Shown: positions 15,504-25,204 of the stretch, one piece after another | Numbering within the stretch: the stretch's first letter is position 1 | Layout of the letters: each line of letters begins with the position of its first letter | Origin: Brevundimonas sp. SL130 | Lineage (GTDB): Bacteria > Pseudomonadota > Alphaproteobacteria > Caulobacterales > Caulobacteraceae | Assembly (NCBI RefSeq): GCF_026625805.1 | Contig: NZ_CP113064.1 | Location: 868,001-932,000 of the forward strand | Length of the DNA stretch: 64,000 nt | Reading direction: 5' to 3' | Made by a program: the position numbers and the translations under genes | The notes under the pieces: model-generated | What the model saw: the letters and a program-made list of their open reading frames with translations, nothing else | What the model was told of the DNA's origin: nothing | The model's database searches: none

Positions 15504-16769
15504 ATGAGCCTTTCCGCCTCCCTTTCCTCGGCCGTTTCGGGTCTGACGGCCCAGAGCGCCGCCCTGTCGGCGATCTCCGAAAACATCGCCAACTCTTCGA
15601 CCACCGGTTACAAGACCAAGGAGACCTCGTTTGAGGCCTTGGTCAGCGCCAGCATGAAGTCCAGCGCCGCCGCCGGCGGGGTGACCACGTCGATGAGCCG
15701 CGCCATGTCGGTTCAAGGCACGATTTCGACCAGCGCGACCGAGACCAACCTCGCGATCAACGGCTCGGGCTATTTTATCGTCGCCGACAACACCTCCGGC
15801 GCGACGTCCGACCTGGCCTATACGCGCAACGGCAGCTTCTCGACCGACGCCTCCGGCTATCTGGTCAACTCCGAGGGCTATTATCTTCAGGGCTATCCGA
15901 CCGACGAGGACGGCAATGTCATCGGCGGCGGCAGCTCGGGCCTGGAGGCGATCAACCTCTCGAACCTGACTAGCCCGGCTGAGGCCACTACGACTGTGAG
16001 CGTTTCCGCCATCCTTCCGGCCGAGGCGGAGGTGGGAGACACCTTCACCTCCACCGCTTCTGTCGTCGATAGTCTCGGCGCCACCAATATTGTCGATCAG
16101 ACCTGGACCAAGACCGACACCAACACCTGGACTCTGACGACCGGCAATCCCTATTCGGCCACGACGGGCGAGGAGACGGGAACGGCCAGCGCGACCACGA
16201 TCACGATCACCTTCGACAGCAACGGGCTTCCCGCCGCTATCAGTCCCGATCCTGCGGATGTGACCTTCTCCTTCACCAACGGCGCTGCGGACGCCACGGT
16301 GGAAATGGATCTAGGCGAAATCGGCTCCTCGTCAGGCGTCACCCAGTCCGACTCCGGCGGCAATGACCCCACCCTCACCGTCAACAGCATCTCCAACGAC
16401 GGCATCGTCGCGGGGTCTTTGACCGGCGTCTCCATCACCGACGGCGGCGAGGTCGAGGCGACCTTCAGCAACGGCCTCACCAAGGTCATCTACCAAGTGC
16501 CGGTCGCGACCTTCGCCAACTCGGAAGGCCTGACCCAGGTCTCGGGCACGACCTTCAAGGCGACGAACCTCAGCGGATCGGCGACGATCAATCTTTCGGG
16601 CGTCGGCTCCTCGGGCAGTATCGTGGCCAGCGCCCTGGAAGGCTCGACCACGGACACCGCGACTGAGTTCAACAAGATGATCGTGGCCCAGCAGGCCTAT
16701 TCCGCCGCATCGCAGGTCGTCGGCAGCGTCAAGGACATGTTCGACACCCTGATCTCCGTGGTGCGCTGA
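15504..16769 (+). CDS. flgE: Flagellar hook protein FlgE
   Basis: 421 residues from ATG 15504, which has GAGGA 7-11 bases upstream; an upstream in-frame extension into flgD is not used. The N-terminal rod/hook motif LSAISENIANSSTTGYKTKE matches the family signature, followed by the strand GSGYFIVADN and the C-terminal helix AYSAASQVVGSVKDMFDTLI. Hook position is supported by flgD immediately upstream. The central domain is Thr/Ser-rich and variable. FlgE forms the curved hook joining basal body and filament. Its stop overlaps the start of the next gene (ATGA). Confidence 0.92.
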   Translation: MSLSASLSSAVSGLTAQSAALSAISENIANSSTTGYKTKETSFEALVSASMKSSAAAGGVTTSMSRAMSVQGTISTSATETNLAINGSGYFIVADNTSGATSDLAYTRNGSFSTDASGYLVNSEGYYLQGYPTDEDGNVIGGGSSGLEAINLSNLTSPAEATTTVSVSAILPAEAEVGDTFTSTASVVDSLGATNIVDQTWTKTDTNTWTLTTGNPYSATTGEETGTASATTITITFDSNGLPAAISPDPADVTFSFTNGAADATVEMDLGEIGSSSGVTQSDSGGNDPTLTVNSISNDGIVAGSLTGVSITDGGEVEATFSNGLTKVIYQVPVATFANSEGLTQVSGTTFKATNLSGSATINLSGVGSSGSIVASALEGSTTDTATEFNKMIVAQQAYSAASQVVGSVKDMFDTLISVVR

Positions 16770-17089
16770 TGGACGAGATCGGCCGCATCGTCGAACGGGC
16801 CGGGCGCTCGCGGCGCACCGGCTTCGATCGCCCGATCGTCGAAAGCTATGAACAGGCTGCGGCGATCGCCCGTGACCTGGCCGAGCGGCTTGCGACCTTG
16901 CCTTGGTCGGACAAGGCCCTGCTGATCAGCGACGTGAGATTGCTTGAAACCGCGCTGAAGCGCCGTGCCGATACGCTGCGGGCGGGCATGACCGAAACCT
17001 CCGCCGAAATCATCCGTCTCAATCGCGGGACGGGGGCGGCGGGCGCCTATGCCGCCGGAGGGCGGCTGGGCGCACGGAGGCGGACATGA
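16769..17089 (+). CDS. FlgN-like chaperone candidate for hook-filament junction proteins
   Basis: 106 residues, predicted almost entirely helical (SYEQAAAIARDLAERLATL, then KALLISDVRLLETALKRRAD), with a charged flexible tail. The start overlaps the flgE stop and the stop overlaps the flgK start, both by ATGA, so it is firmly in the operon. A small helical protein directly before flgK and flgL is where an FlgN-type chaperone, which guards FlgK and FlgL before export, would be expected. The sequence itself is too divergent for me to assign by motif, so the role is inferred from position and shape. Confidence 0.75.
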   Translation: MDEIGRIVERAGRSRRTGFDRPIVESYEQAAAIARDLAERLATLPWSDKALLISDVRLLETALKRRADTLRAGMTETSAEIIRLNRGTGAAGAYAAGGRLGARRRT

Positions 17090-18777
17090 GCCTGTCCGGG
17101 GCCCTCGCCAATGCGACCGCCGCACTGACGACGTCCCAGTATCAGGTCTCGCTCAGCACGACCAACGTCGCCAACGCCAGCACCGACGGCTACACCACCA
17201 AGACCTATTCGGCGACGTCCCAGACGGCCACCCTGGCGCTCTCCACCGGCGAGCTGTCGCGCGTCACCGACACCTATATGCAGAAGTCGCTGATCACCAG
17301 CAGCGCCTCGGCCGGCTACGCCGAGACCATCGACAGCTATATGACTCGCTACGACACCCTGTTGGGCGACACCTCCAGCGACGGCGACATCGCCAGCCTG
17401 ACGTCGGCGTTGTCGACCACTCTCACCACCCTGGCGTCGGGCACCGGCGACACTGATGCGGCGGCCGTGGTCAGCGCGGCGGCCGAACTGGCGGATGGGC
17501 TTCGCACCTTGTCGTCGGGTATTCAGGACCTTCGATCCGACGCCGACGCCGCCATCGCCACCACGGTCGACGAGATCAACGCGCTTCTGGTCGACATCGA
17601 TTCCCTCAACGATCAGATCGTGGCGGGGCAGGGGGACCAGACCAGCCTGGCGGATTCCCGGGACACAGCCTTGCAGGCCCTGTCGGCTCTGGTCAGCGTC
17701 ACCAGCTATACGGACGCGTCCGGGCGTCTGAACATCTACGCCGGTGGACAGATGCTGGTCGGAACGACGGTCAGCACTCTGTCCTTCACCCCCTCGGGGT
17801 CGGTCTCGGCTGACTCCACATATCCGACCAACCTGTCCGGCGTCAGCGTCAACGGGCGAGACGTGACGTCCAGCCTGACCGGCGGCGAACTGGGCGCGCT
17901 GATTGACCTGCGCGATGAAGCCCTGCCCGCCGAACAGGCGGCGCTGGACAGTCTGGCGGCCACCCTGATTTCTGCGATCAACACCGCGGCGTCGACGGGG
18001 GCCGCCGCCCCGCCCGGAACTCTTACCTCGACCACCGCCGTCACGGCGGCCACGCCCCTGTCGCTGACGGGAAGCCTGGGGGTCGTGCAATCGACCACGG
18101 CCGGCGTCGCTACGGCGATTGACGAGATCGACCTGTCGTCAGTGACGACGGTCGGCGAACTGATGGACGCCCTGAACAGTCTCGACGGCGTTTCGGCCAG
18201 CATCGTGGACGGCAAGCTGACGATTTCCAGCAGTTCGGGCGGGGTGACCCTGGATTCGTCCCTCGCCCTGACCGCTGACGGGGAGACCCTGTCCGACTGG
18301 ATGGGTTTCAATGACGTCTTTTCCGGAAGCGACGCCTCGACCATCCGAGTGACCGCCGCCCTGTCGGCGGACCCAAGCCTTCTGGCGGCGTCCAGTCTGG
18401 ATACGTCGGCGGCTGTGGGCCAGAGCGCCGTCGCCTCGGGCGGAACGGGCGGGGCGACGGCCCTGATGGCGGCCCTGACCGAGGACCGCTCTTTCGCCGC
18501 GTCCGGCAATCTGTCGGCGCGCAGTCGCAGCCTGGTGGATTATGCGACCGATGTGCTGTCCGGCGCCGCGACGACCGTATCGACGGCGGCCAGCACGGCG
18601 TCCAGCGCCACGGCCCTGCGCGACGGCTACGCCAACAGCCTGAGCAACGCCACCGGCGTGAACCTGGACGAGCAGACCGCCCTGGTCAGCCTGTATCAGC
18701 AACAGTACGAAGTCTCCGCCCAGCTGATGTCGGCCATCCAGGCGATGTACGACGCCTTGATCAGCATGGTGTCCTGA
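17086..18777 (+). CDS. flgK: Flagellar hook-associated protein FlgK (HAP1)
   Basis: 563 residues, in the normal range. FlgK forms the first ring of the junction between hook and filament. The N-terminal motif is clear: LSTTNVANASTDGYTTKT; the C-terminal helices end EVSAQLMSAIQAMYDALISM. The region VDEINALLVDIDSLNDQIVA is the conserved FlgK coiled coil. The centre is enriched in Ala/Ser/Thr/Asp, like the other exported proteins of this island. Start and stop overlap the neighbouring genes, consistent with coupled translation of a flgN-like, flgK, flgL set. Confidence 0.94.
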   Translation: MSLSGALANATAALTTSQYQVSLSTTNVANASTDGYTTKTYSATSQTATLALSTGELSRVTDTYMQKSLITSSASAGYAETIDSYMTRYDTLLGDTSSDGDIASLTSALSTTLTTLASGTGDTDAAAVVSAAAELADGLRTLSSGIQDLRSDADAAIATTVDEINALLVDIDSLNDQIVAGQGDQTSLADSRDTALQALSALVSVTSYTDASGRLNIYAGGQMLVGTTVSTLSFTPSGSVSADSTYPTNLSGVSVNGRDVTSSLTGGELGALIDLRDEALPAEQAALDSLAATLISAINTAASTGAAAPPGTLTSTTAVTAATPLSLTGSLGVVQSTTAGVATAIDEIDLSSVTTVGELMDALNSLDGVSASIVDGKLTISSSSGGVTLDSSLALTADGETLSDWMGFNDVFSGSDASTIRVTAALSADPSLLAASSLDTSAAVGQSAVASGGTGGATALMAALTEDRSFAASGNLSARSRSLVDYATDVLSGAATTVSTAASTASSATALRDGYANSLSNATGVNLDEQTALVSLYQQQYEVSAQLMSAIQAMYDALISMVS

Positions 18778-19643
18778 TGGTCGGTCGGGTCTCCACCTTC
18801 AGTCAGACCCTCTATGTCCTGAACCGCAGCCTGGAGAGCCAGGCGCGGCTGGCGGATGTTCAGGCTCAGACTGCGTCCGGTCTGAAGAGCGACACCTTCG
18901 GCGGTTACGGAACATCGACCAGCGCCATCGCCCGCCAGGAAAACCAGATCGCCGCCGCCGACGCCGAGGCGGCCAGCGCCACAAGCGCCCTGAACGTGGT
19001 CGAACAGGCCTATTCGGCCTTGGGCTCGATCTCTGACCTGACCGAGACCATCCTGTCGTCGCTCGCCACCTATGGCGAAGACAGCACCACGCTCGCCTCC
19101 CTGGCCAGCGGCTGGCTGGACGATCTTCAAAGCCTGCTGAACAGCACCTATGGCGATCAGGCCCTGTTCGCCGGCGACGCCCTGGACGCCGATGCGGTCG
19201 ATCTCGACGCCTGGGATGCGACGGACGCCGACGCCTATTACAATGGCGGCGGTTCGGCCCGGGCCTATACCACCTCGGACGGCCAGGTCCTGGCCCTGTC
19301 GGTGACCGCAACGGACCCGGCGCTGAGTGGACTGATCGACGCCTTGAAGGGCCTGGCGGCTGGCACGACGTCCAGCGGGGACGCCCTCGACGCCGTGCAG
19401 ACTGCGTCGTCCGGCATCGGCGTCCTGCGCGCTTCCCTGTCTTCCAATGCGTCGCGTCTGGAGCGGATATCCGAACAGGCCACGGCCCGCAGCGACACCC
19501 TGACCTCCGTGGTCAGCACCTTGAAAGAAGCCGATCTCGCCGAGGCGTCGGTCCTCGCCACCCAATACGAGACCCTGCTCCAGACCTCCTATTCGACCCT
19601 GAACATCCTGATCTCGATCAAGCTGTCCGACTATCTGCGATAA
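18777..19643 (+). CDS. flgL: Flagellar hook-associated protein FlgL (HAP3)
   Basis: 288 residues. FlgL is the second junction protein between FlgK and the filament and resembles a short flagellin. The N-terminal helix has VSTFSQTLYVLNRSLESQAR with QAQTASGLKSDTFGGYG; the C-terminal helix ends TLNILISIKLSDYLR after LATQYETLLQTSYS. ATG 18777 overlaps the flgK stop. It is the last gene of this operon; no hairpin terminator is seen right after it, and base composition then falls sharply in the region before the TonB receptor. Confidence 0.93.
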   Translation: MVGRVSTFSQTLYVLNRSLESQARLADVQAQTASGLKSDTFGGYGTSTSAIARQENQIAAADAEAASATSALNVVEQAYSALGSISDLTETILSSLATYGEDSTTLASLASGWLDDLQSLLNSTYGDQALFAGDALDADAVDLDAWDATDADAYYNGGGSARAYTTSDGQVLALSVTATDPALSGLIDALKGLAAGTTSSGDALDAVQTASSGIGVLRASLSSNASRLERISEQATARSDTLTSVVSTLKEADLAEASVLATQYETLLQTSYSTLNILISIKLSDYLR

Positions 19644-19924
19644 GTAGGTTAGTGGGATCAAGATGACGGCGATATTTTGGTATCGGCTGCGTAAAATTTC
19701 TTACACTTGTCGGTAATGCGGCGCGTCAAGAAGTGCGTATATACGTAGATATTGTTTTGTTGTTTCATCATCTCTGAATAAAACCGTCACCATGAAGTCG
19801 CATCATTGTTCATAAACTGTCGTTCCGGCAGGTTTTGCTCCACATAAGTCGACTTAAGGCCTCAATGCGCTGCCGATCCATTTGTGGTTCGAGCTAGTAT
19901 CATTTTGAAGGGCCGATCGAGAGC
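19644..19924. promoter_or_regulatory. A/T-rich control region before the TonB receptor
   Basis: 281 bases with no supported gene and a much lower GC content than either side. It contains two perfect palindromes that could be operator sites: CGTATATACG at 19736-19745 and TAAGTCGACTTA at 19845-19856, the second about 70 bases before the receptor start. No clear -35/-10 pair of the housekeeping type and no sigma-54 element could be assigned. Confidence 0.5.
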
Positions 19925-22885
19925 ATGATCGATTTCAAGCAGCATTTGTTGGGCACCACGTTCGTCGTTGGTCTGGTTTTCCTGTCCGCGCCGGCCTGGG
20001 CGCAGACACAGACAGGGACGAACACTTCGGGTGACAAGGCCGATGACGACGCCGCTGCAGTAGAAGAGGTCGTTGTCGTGGGTTCGCGGCTACGGCGCGA
20101 CAACTACAACTCCGCGTCGCCGGTTCAGGTGGTTACGCGAGAAGATGCGACCCTTGCCGGCTTCGCCTCGACCACGGAATTATTGCAAAGCACGGCCGTC
20201 ACCCAGGGCACGTCACAGGTCAACAACGCCTACGGCGGCTATGTCACCAACGGCGGGCCGGGCGCGAACACCCTGTCGCTGCGCGGCCTGGGCGCCGAGC
20301 GTACCCTGATTATGTTGAACGGGCGTCGCGTATCGCCGGCCGGTTCGCGCGGTTCGGTCGGTTCGGCCGACCTCAATGTTCTGCCATCGGCCATGATTGA
20401 GCGGATCGAGGTGCTGAAGGACGGCGCGTCCTCCCTCTACGGATCGGACGCCATCGCCGGGGTGGTCAATGTCGTGACCCGCAACGACCTGGACGGCGTG
20501 ACTGTCGAGGGGCAGTTCAACGCGCCGATGGACGCCGATGGCGCGGGCCAGCAGAAGCGCTACTCCATCGTCGGCGGAACCCACGGCGACCGTTGGAGCC
20601 TGTCGGGCTCGGCCGAATATTATCAGCGCGACGAGCTGACCCTGGGCGATCGCGACTTCACCCGCTGCCCGACCGACAATTATCTGGACGGCTCGGACTA
20701 TATCGACCCGCTGACCGGCAAGTCGAAATGCTATTCGCTGAACTCCGCCGGCGTGACGATCAATACGATCGGCACCTCTTATATGACGGGCGTCGCCGCC
20801 GACGGCACGACGGCGACGAGCTTCAACCGGTGGCGTCCTAATTCGGCTGTGACCACGGGTCTGGTCGGGTACGAGGGCGTCGGCGGCACGGGCACCAACA
20901 CCAGCGTTCGCGACACCTATGATGCGGACATGCTCAACGAGTCGCTGGTTTCGCCGGTGGAGGTCGCGACCCTTTATCTGCAGGGCTCTTATGATCTGCA
21001 CGCGCTCGGCAATGCCGAGGCCTATGGCGAGTTCCTCTATAATCAGCGCAAGTCGTCGCAGACGGACTATCGTCAGCTGGTGCTGGACTACGCGGTCGGC
21101 AGCCCTCTGATCCCCGACAACCTGTCGAGCAGCGTGTACAGCACGTCCGATCAGGGCCTCAACCTCGGTCAGGCCGTAGGCGTCCGCGCCTTCATCGGCT
21201 ACGGCAACACGACCTCGACCCAGCAGGTGGACTTCACCAAGGCCGTCGGCGGCATCCGGGGCGATTTCACGCCTCTGGCCGGCTGGCGCTATGACGTCTC
21301 GGCCAGCTATTCGCGTTCGGACTCCGTCTATACCAGCGAACAGTTCCTGATCGACCGGCTGCAAAACAGCCTGGACGTGGTGGCCAACAGTGACGGCACC
21401 TTCTCCTGCGCCAGCGGCGCCGAAGGTTGCGTCGCCGCTCCGGCTCTGAACAGCAAGACCCTCGCCGGCGAACTGCCCGCCGATTGGCTCGGCTATGTCA
21501 TGACCGACGTGACGGGCCGCACCCTCTATGACGAGGCCGTCCTTTCGGCCAGCATCGACGGTCCCTTGTTCACCTTGCCGGCCGGCGAGGTCGCGGTCTT
21601 CCTGGGCGCCGAGTATCGTGAGATGTCGATTGAGGACATTCCCGGCATCGATATGCAGACCTCGAACGTCTACAACTACTCGACTTCCGCTATCACTCGA
21701 GGCGACGATTCCGTTTGGGAAGTGTTCGGCGAGGTCGAGGTCCCGCTGCTCCGAGACGTGCGTTTCGCGCAGAACCTGACGTTCAGCGCCTCGGGTCGGT
21801 ACACGGACTACGCCTCGTACGGTGACGACACGACCTACAAGGTCGGCTTGGTCTATCAGCCGGTCGATTTCCTGACCTTCCGCGGCAGCTACGGCACCTC
21901 CTATCGTGCGCCCGCCCTGTTCGAACAATTCGTCGGCGCCACCTCGGGCTATCTGAGTTCGTCCTACGACCCTTGCAACAGCTATGGGGACACAGGCACG
22001 GACGCCCGTGTCGCAGCCAACTGCGCCAGCGAAGGCCTGGCTGGGACTTACCAGCAAACGTCCAGCGTGGCAGTGGTGACGTCCGGCGGCGCCGACAATG
22101 GGCTTGAGGCGGAAACCTCGACCAACCTGACGGTCGGGCTTATCCTGAAGCCGAAACTGCCGGACAGCTGGGGCGAACTGGCCTTCGCCGTCGACTACTA
22201 TGAAATCGAGGTCGACAACGGCGTTGATCGGATCGGCGCCAGCAGCATCCTGAGCCTCTGCTACGCCTCCTCCAGCGCCGACTTCGCGGCGGGCAACGGT
22301 TATTGCTCGCTGGTTGATCGCGACTCCGCGTCGAACGCGCTGACGGTGTCTGACAGCTACGTCAATGTCGCCACCGACGTGGTCAAGGGCATCGACTATA
22401 CGGTGCGCTATCGTAAGCCTGTCGGTGTGGGTACGGCGCTTGTCGATCTGACGGTGACCCAGATGATCGAGCGCTACACCACCTTGTTTGCGGACGACCC
22501 CATCTATGACGAGGTCGGCACCATCGGCACGCCGGAGTACACGGCCACAGCCAACTTCTCCTATGCCTGGAACCAGTGGAACCTCCACTACGGCCTGGAG
22601 TGGATCGACGGCATGGGCTACGACACCTACTACAAAAAATACTACGGCTATACGTTGTCTAGCTTGGGCTACGACGCCGAAGTCGGCGCCTATCTGACCC
22701 AGAATGTCTCGGTTCGTTACGAGGCCGATGATTGGACGGTGACGGTCGGGGTTCGCAATCTGACCAACAAGACGGGTGACGAAGTCTCCGCAGGCGTGGT
22801 CGATATGGTGGGGAATGTGCCGCTGTATTCGGGCTACGACTATGTGGGCCGTACAGCCTTCATCAATCTCAGCAAGTCCTTCTGA
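19925..22885 (+). CDS. TonB-dependent outer-membrane receptor
   Basis: 986 residues. The signal peptide ends FLSAPAWAQ. The TonB-box-like EEVVVVGSRLRRD is followed by the plug domain (SPVQVVTREDATLAGFASTT, TLSLRGLGAERTLIMLNGRR, IERIEVLKDGASSLYGSDAI), then a 22-strand-type barrel ending in aromatic AFINLSKSF. No N-terminal secretin/STN signalling domain is present, so it is a transporter rather than a transducer. It belongs to the large receptors with long extracellular loops typical of oligotrophic Caulobacterales. The ligand is unknown. It is followed by a strong terminator, then a two-component system on the same strand that may control it; that link is only inferred. Confidence 0.95.
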   Translation: MIDFKQHLLGTTFVVGLVFLSAPAWAQTQTGTNTSGDKADDDAAAVEEVVVVGSRLRRDNYNSASPVQVVTREDATLAGFASTTELLQSTAVTQGTSQVNNAYGGYVTNGGPGANTLSLRGLGAERTLIMLNGRRVSPAGSRGSVGSADLNVLPSAMIERIEVLKDGASSLYGSDAIAGVVNVVTRNDLDGVTVEGQFNAPMDADGAGQQKRYSIVGGTHGDRWSLSGSAEYYQRDELTLGDRDFTRCPTDNYLDGSDYIDPLTGKSKCYSLNSAGVTINTIGTSYMTGVAADGTTATSFNRWRPNSAVTTGLVGYEGVGGTGTNTSVRDTYDADMLNESLVSPVEVATLYLQGSYDLHALGNAEAYGEFLYNQRKSSQTDYRQLVLDYAVGSPLIPDNLSSSVYSTSDQGLNLGQAVGVRAFIGYGNTTSTQQVDFTKAVGGIRGDFTPLAGWRYDVSASYSRSDSVYTSEQFLIDRLQNSLDVVANSDGTFSCASGAEGCVAAPALNSKTLAGELPADWLGYVMTDVTGRTLYDEAVLSASIDGPLFTLPAGEVAVFLGAEYREMSIEDIPGIDMQTSNVYNYSTSAITRGDDSVWEVFGEVEVPLLRDVRFAQNLTFSASGRYTDYASYGDDTTYKVGLVYQPVDFLTFRGSYGTSYRAPALFEQFVGATSGYLSSSYDPCNSYGDTGTDARVAANCASEGLAGTYQQTSSVAVVTSGGADNGLEAETSTNLTVGLILKPKLPDSWGELAFAVDYYEIEVDNGVDRIGASSILSLCYASSSADFAAGNGYCSLVDRDSASNALTVSDSYVNVATDVVKGIDYTVRYRKPVGVGTALVDLTVTQMIERYTTLFADDPIYDEVGTIGTPEYTATANFSYAWNQWNLHYGLEWIDGMGYDTYYKKYYGYTLSSLGYDAEVGAYLTQNVSVRYEADDWTVTVGVRNLTNKTGDEVSAGVVDMVGNVPLYSGYDYVGRTAFINLSKSF

Positions 22886-22894
22886 GACGGCAAG

Positions 22895-22923
22895 GGGCGG
22901 CGGATTTATCCGCCGCCCTTTTT
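22895..22923 (+). terminator. Intrinsic terminator after the TonB receptor
   Basis: GGGCGGCGGA (22895-22904) pairs perfectly with TCCGCCGCCC (22909-22918) around a 4-base loop and is followed by a T run on the plus strand. It sits 10 bases after the receptor stop codon. Confidence 0.9.
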
Positions 22924-23060
22924 CATGTCCCGGCCGCACGAAAGTGAGCGTTTGACAGGTGCCGGAACATAAATTCGCTCTCAGTGACCGCTAATAAAGG
23001 GTTTGCGAGGCAGGTATGTTTCCGTTCTGAAACAAACGGCCGTTTAAACGAGGGTCATTG

Positions 23061-23774
23061 ATGTTGGAAAACAGCGCCTCCCGGATATTGGTCGTGGACG
23101 ACGATGCGGGCATCCGCGACGTCCTGGGCGACTATCTGTCACAACACGGATTCATCGCCTATCAGGCCGGTTCGGCCAGCGAAATGGATGAGGTCCTGGC
23201 CAGCACCCCGGTCGATCTGATCGTCCTGGACATGATGATGCCGGGCGAGGACGGCCTGTCCGTCTGTCGCCGGATGTCGGGCAAGGGCGCGCCGATCCTG
23301 ATGCTGAGCGCCATGAGCGAAGAGACGGACCGGATCGTGGGTCTGGAACTGGGCGCCGCCGACTATATCGGCAAACCCTGCAATCCCCGTGAACTGCTGG
23401 CGCGCGTCCGTGCGGTGCTGCGGCGCCAGGATACGGTTCAATCGCCGATGTCCGGCACGGTCGTCACCTTCCTGGGCTGGCGTCTGGACCGGGTGCGTCG
23501 CGAGATCACGACGCCGAGCGGACAGGAAGTCTCGCTGTCGCGCAGCGAGTTCGTCATGCTGGAGATGCTGGTCGAGAACGCCGGCCGCATCGTGCGTCGC
23601 GAGCAGCTGCTGGCCCACGCCCGCGCCGCCGGCCGTGACGTCAACGAGCGCGCCATGGACGTCCAGATCAGCCGGCTGCGTCGCAAGCTGAACGAGGAAG
23701 ACAGCAAGGAGCTGATCGTCACCGTGCGCGGCGAGGGCTATCTGTTCGACGCCGTGGTCGAAAACGAACACTGA
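23061..23774 (+). CDS. OmpR-family DNA-binding response regulator
   Basis: 237 residues. ATG 23061 is preferred, with GAGGG six bases upstream; a TTG one codon earlier is possible. The receiver domain (about 1-120) has the acidic pocket VVDDDAG and phosphoacceptor D57 in LIVLDMMMPGEDG, plus the conserved lysine in ADYIGKPCNP. The winged-helix output domain (about 135-232) contains LSRSEFVMLEMLVENAGRIV and ends VTVRGEGYLFD. It lies 4 bases before a sensor kinase gene, a normal pair. A GTTTAAAC palindrome sits immediately before the ribosome-binding site and may be an operator. Confidence 0.95.
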   Translation: MLENSASRILVVDDDAGIRDVLGDYLSQHGFIAYQAGSASEMDEVLASTPVDLIVLDMMMPGEDGLSVCRRMSGKGAPILMLSAMSEETDRIVGLELGAADYIGKPCNPRELLARVRAVLRRQDTVQSPMSGTVVTFLGWRLDRVRREITTPSGQEVSLSRSEFVMLEMLVENAGRIVRREQLLAHARAAGRDVNERAMDVQISRLRRKLNEEDSKELIVTVRGEGYLFDAVVENEH

Positions 23775-23778
23775 CGCC

Positions 23779-25173
23779 ATGCGGCGTATGCGGCCACCGA
23801 CCGTCCTGCTGCAGGTGGCCCTGATCGCTGTGGTGGCGGTCATCGCCACCCAGTTGACGACAATGACGATCGTCGTCCTGGCGCCGGCGCCCCGGCCGGC
23901 CGGCTATACGCTTGCGGCCGCCTCGTCCGCGCTGCAGGGAGCCCCGGCGAAGAGCGAGGACGGGCGCCCGCTGCGGCGGAGCCTCAAAGCCGCCGCGCCC
24001 TTCGAACAGGAACGCGATCCGTTGGCCGAAGCCCTCTCGCGTGGTCTTGCTTCGGAACTGGGGCGCGAGGTTACAGACGTCCATGTGCGGATGGACCGGG
24101 CGGGACGTCCGCTTTGGGCGCGACCGCCTGGTCCAAGTGATCGCGAGCCTCGCGATCCCCGTAGACCTTTGCGGCCCGGCGAATGGTTGGGCGGCGTGCG
24201 GTTCGGCATCACATCGAACCAGATCGCCTTTCCGCCCTTCCGGGCCGCGGTCCGTATGAACGACGGTCAGTGGTCGGTGATCGCGCCCCCCAGGGGCGGG
24301 CTGGCGCCCTGGCAGATCATGTTGTTGACCAGCATGCTGACGAGCCTGGTGGTGCTTTCGCCGCTTATCTGGTGGATGTCGCAGCGGTTGGCTCGTCCGA
24401 TCCGGCGCTTCGCCCATGCGGCCGAGCGCCTGGGCGCCGATCCGGACGCGCCGCCGCTGAAGCCGACCGGTCCCAATGAGGTCCGGCTGGCTATCACCGC
24501 CTTCAACGACATGCAGGCAAAGCTGAGGGAGCATATCGAACGCCGCACCCACACGGTGGCGGCGATCGCGCATGATCTGCGCACGCCCCTGACGCGGCTG
24601 AGGTTCCGTATCGAGATGATGCCGCCGGAACAGCAGAGGCAGGCCATTCGCGATATCGAGGAAATGGATCAGCTGGTCGCCCAGGCGATGCAGTTCGTGA
24701 AGGGCCAGTTCGACGTCGGTCACGCCGAAAGCCTGGACTTCGGCGAACTGGTTCAGGACATGGCTGAGCGCTATACCGACACGGGGGCCCATATCGTCGT
24801 CGTGGCCCAACCGGGGCTGGAGGTTTGCGGCGATCCGGGCGTTTTGAGGCGCGGGCTGTCGAACCTGTTGGACAATGCGATCGCGCACGCCGGCGCGGTC
24901 ACCGTGCGGGTCGAGGCCGCAGACGGGCGCGCTGTGGCGCGGATCCAGGATAGCGGTCCGGGTATCCCCGAGGCGGACCTGGAACGGGTGTTCGAGCCCT
25001 TCTTCCGGCTGGAGGCGTCGCGCAACCGCACGACGGGGGGCGCGGGTCTGGGCCTTTCCATCGCCCGTCACGCCGTGCGCGCTCACGGCGGTGATCTCAC
25101 CCTGGCCAATGCGCCCGAGGGCGGGCTTGTCGCCACCCTGTCTCTGCCGCTGATCGAGGCCGAAGCGGCGTAG
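23779..25173 (+). CDS. Sensor histidine kinase (HAMP, HisKA, HATPase)
   Basis: 464 residues. A first membrane helix at 8-36 and a second at about 178-198 bracket a short periplasmic sensor domain. A HAMP segment follows (RLARPIRRFAHAAERLGADP), then the dimerisation/phosphoacceptor helix VAAIAHDLRTPLTRLRF with His265, and the ATPase boxes (N box LSNLLDNAIAHA, G boxes DSGPGIPEADL and TGGAGLGLSIARH). It should phosphorylate the response regulator encoded 4 bases upstream. The signal is unknown. A related kinase gene lies convergently 31 bases downstream and shares the same HDLRTPLTR core. Confidence 0.95.
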   Translation: MRRMRPPTVLLQVALIAVVAVIATQLTTMTIVVLAPAPRPAGYTLAAASSALQGAPAKSEDGRPLRRSLKAAAPFEQERDPLAEALSRGLASELGREVTDVHVRMDRAGRPLWARPPGPSDREPRDPRRPLRPGEWLGGVRFGITSNQIAFPPFRAAVRMNDGQWSVIAPPRGGLAPWQIMLLTSMLTSLVVLSPLIWWMSQRLARPIRRFAHAAERLGADPDAPPLKPTGPNEVRLAITAFNDMQAKLREHIERRTHTVAAIAHDLRTPLTRLRFRIEMMPPEQQRQAIRDIEEMDQLVAQAMQFVKGQFDVGHAESLDFGELVQDMAERYTDTGAHIVVVAQPGLEVCGDPGVLRRGLSNLLDNAIAHAGAVTVRVEAADGRAVARIQDSGPGIPEADLERVFEPFFRLEASRNRTTGGAGLGLSIARHAVRAHGGDLTLANAPEGGLVATLSLPLIEAEAA

Positions 25174-25204
25174 CCGATCCTCCCGTCTGTGATCCCGCCG
25201 TCTG

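Noticed and set aside
20213..22939. A 908-residue minus-strand open frame opposite the TonB receptor
   Set aside because: No domain or start signal; the plus strand encodes a complete receptor.
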